Shown piece after piece: positions 5,469 to 6,555 of a DNA stretch of 6,555 nt. The stretch covers positions 1 through 6,555 of the forward strand of contig JBBISU010000132.1 in NCBI GenBank assembly GCA_037441225.1. The letters are read 5' to 3'. Below the pieces are notes generated by a model, which ran no database searches, was not told the origin of the DNA, and saw nothing but the letters and a program-made list of their open reading frames with translations. The translations under genes and the position numbers were made by a program. The stretch is from JBBFMJ01 sp037441225 (GTDB lineage: Bacteria > Acidobacteriota > Thermoanaerobaculia > UBA2201). How positions within the stretch are numbered: position 1 is the stretch's first letter; every line of letters starts with the position of its first letter.

Positions 5469-6473
5469 ATGAAACAAATAAATCCTATATACAGATTTAC
5501 TCTTTACATATCTGGGACAATCCTTTTTGGAACCTTTGGTTATTATTTTTTATATAAAGGAAATGCATCAATTGAGGACTGCCTCTATATGTCAGTTATT
5601 TCAATTACAACAGTTGGTTATAAAGAAGTTCTGGATTTAGAAGGAGTGCCATGGGCAAAGGAGTTTACAATATTTTTTGTTTTATTTGGTGCAGGAGTTT
5701 TATTATATTCCGGAACAAATTTAGCTGCTTATTTCGTAGAAGGACATTTTAGTGGATTTTTAAGGAGGAAAAAAATGAAAAAAGAAATAGAAAAACTACA
5801 AAACCATATAATTATTTGTGGAAGCGGTGATACAGGTTATTATATTACAGAGGAATTAGTAAAATGTAAGGAAAAGGTAGTTGTAATTGATTTAGACAAA
5901 AACCATTTAGAAAAATGCAGTGAGCTTGAAAATGTTTATATATTGGAAGGCGATGCAACAGAAGATAAGGTTCTAAAAGAAGCAGGAATTGATGTGGCAA
6001 AAGGAATAATAGTTGCTCTTCCTTCAGATAAAGACAATTTATTTATTGTTATGTCTGCCCAACTATTAAATCCAAACATAAGGATTGTTTCAAGGGCACA
6101 AGATGAAAATATGGTAATGAAGATGAAGAAGGCAGGAGCAAGTTCTGTTGTATCACCAAATTTTATTGGTGGCTTGCGTCTTGCCTCAGAACTAATTCGC
6201 CCATCTGCTACATATTTTTTGGATAAAATGCTCCGTGCTGGTTCTGGAAATATAAGAATAAATGAAATAGTTATAAAAAAAGATTCAAAACTAAATGGAA
6301 AGACATTAAAGGATTTAAATCTTCCAAGGTTGCACAATGTCCTTGTTTTGGCAATATATGAAAAAGATAAAGATAATTTCATTTACAATCCTCCTCACGA
6401 TTTACCGTTAAAAGAGAATTTTGTCCTTGTTGTTATGGGGGATATTGAAGATATAAAAGAAATTGAAAAATGA
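5469..6473 (+). CDS. Two-TM potassium channel with cytosolic RCK (TrkA-N/TrkA-C) domains
   Basis: The 334-residue protein has the MthK-type layout. TM1 spans about residues 9-28, a pore helix and selectivity filter about 38-54 (SITTVGYKEV), and TM2 about 66-90. A short basic linker (99-111) leads to an RCK/TrkA-N Rossmann domain (about 113-230) with nucleotide-binding GSGDTG (118-123) and acidic Asp141 at the end of the second strand. A TrkA-C domain (about 262-330) follows. Four subunits would form a K+ channel in the inner membrane, gated by Ca2+ or nucleotide at the RCK ring. The filter reads TVGYK where TVGYG is canonical. The first ATG has no Shine-Dalgarno, yet Met103, immediately before the RCK domain, has a strong internal one, so a soluble RCK form may also be made. 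It is divergent from the DUF2378/kinase pair with no functional link evident. Confidence 0.9.
   Translation: MKQINPIYRFTLYISGTILFGTFGYYFLYKGNASIEDCLYMSVISITTVGYKEVLDLEGVPWAKEFTIFFVLFGAGVLLYSGTNLAAYFVEGHFSGFLRRKKMKKEIEKLQNHIIICGSGDTGYYITEELVKCKEKVVVIDLDKNHLEKCSELENVYILEGDATEDKVLKEAGIDVAKGIIVALPSDKDNLFIVMSAQLLNPNIRIVSRAQDENMVMKMKKAGASSVVSPNFIGGLRLASELIRPSATYFLDKMLRAGSGNIRINEIVIKKDSKLNGKTLKDLNLPRLHNVLVLAIYEKDKDNFIYNPPHDLPLKENFVLVVMGDIEDIKEIEK
5762..5777 (+). promoter_or_regulatory. Internal ribosome binding site and start codon for a free RCK subunit
   Basis: AAGGAGG (5762-5768), six A, then ATG (5775-5777), in frame with the channel as Met103. The Shine-Dalgarno comes from two consecutive AGG arginine codons in the TM2-RCK linker. 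Starting here would give a 232-residue soluble protein beginning MKKEIEKL just before the Rossmann domain. In archaeal MthK, internal initiation at Met107 produces exactly such an RCK protein, which completes the octameric gating ring. The site is seen in the sequence; its use is inferred. Confidence 0.65.
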
Positions 6474-6478
6474 ATTAA

Positions 6479-6555
6479 AATTTAAGAATTAAAAGAATTG
6501 AATTGGAAGAGGAAGCAAAGATATTAGAAAAAAAATTTAAAGATTTTGGGAAGAA
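6479..6555 (+). CDS. Possible 5' end of a further gene, cut by the window edge
   Basis: After the channel stop, one frame stays open to the window end and encodes a coding-like charged helix, ELEEEAKILEKKFKDFGK, unlike its complement. The start is unclear. An ATG overlaps the channel stop as ATGA (6470-6473) and is in this frame, but an in-frame TAA follows two codons later (6476-6478). The remaining options are TTG at 6503-6505 or a rarer ATT codon. No Shine-Dalgarno is evident. No family can be named from about 25 residues, and it may be non-coding. Confidence 0.3.

Noticed and set aside
5936..6382. A 148-codon minus-strand open frame
   Set aside because: It is antisense to the RCK part of the channel gene and shows no motif of its own.

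Overview
This AT-rich window reads as chromosomal DNA of a Gram-negative bacterium with an anaerobic, cytochrome-rich respiratory style. The evidence is an outer-membrane beta-barrel gene placed between two secreted c-type cytochrome genes, strong AGGAGG-type ribosome binding sites, and some TTG/GTG starts. The DUF3373-type porin, the octaheme cytochrome of the tetrathionate reductase (OTR) family and a TIGR02265/DUF2378-type protein together suggest a lineage such as Desulfobacterota, Deferribacterota or thermophilic Acidobacteriota. This placement is inference; no marker gene is present.

Layout. Positions 1-364 hold no credible gene. They carry two short MITE/REP-like elements, each with 10-bp perfect terminal inverted repeats (23-101 and 122-235), and an unassigned stretch. 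Positions 365-3750 form a minus-strand operon read from right to left: a small monoheme cytochrome (3418-3750), a DUF3373-like porin (1781-3394) and an octaheme cytochrome (365-1732). A fully consensus sigma70-type promoter (TTGACA, 17 nt, TATAAT) lies directly upstream at 3786-3814. A hairpin marks each of the two cistron junctions. Positions 3896-5397 form a second minus-strand pair: a TIGR02265/DUF2378-like protein followed by an overlapping diacylglycerol-kinase-family lipid kinase. A divergent intergenic region of about 10% GC (5398-5468) separates this pair from a plus-strand two-TM, RCK-regulated potassium channel gene (5469-6473). The last 77 bases may be the start of another plus-strand gene.

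How the genes may work together. The three-gene operon looks like an envelope redox module: a secreted octaheme oxidoreductase, a small electron-shuttling cytochrome and a dedicated outer-membrane barrel. It would either reduce a sulfur or nitrogen oxyanion or move electrons across the outer membrane. The channel gene has a strong internal ribosome binding site before Met103, exactly where a free cytosolic RCK subunit would begin. This parallels the archaeal MthK channel, whose gene makes both the channel and a soluble RCK protein. The internal start and the unstudied cytochrome/porin operon are the two items most worth following.
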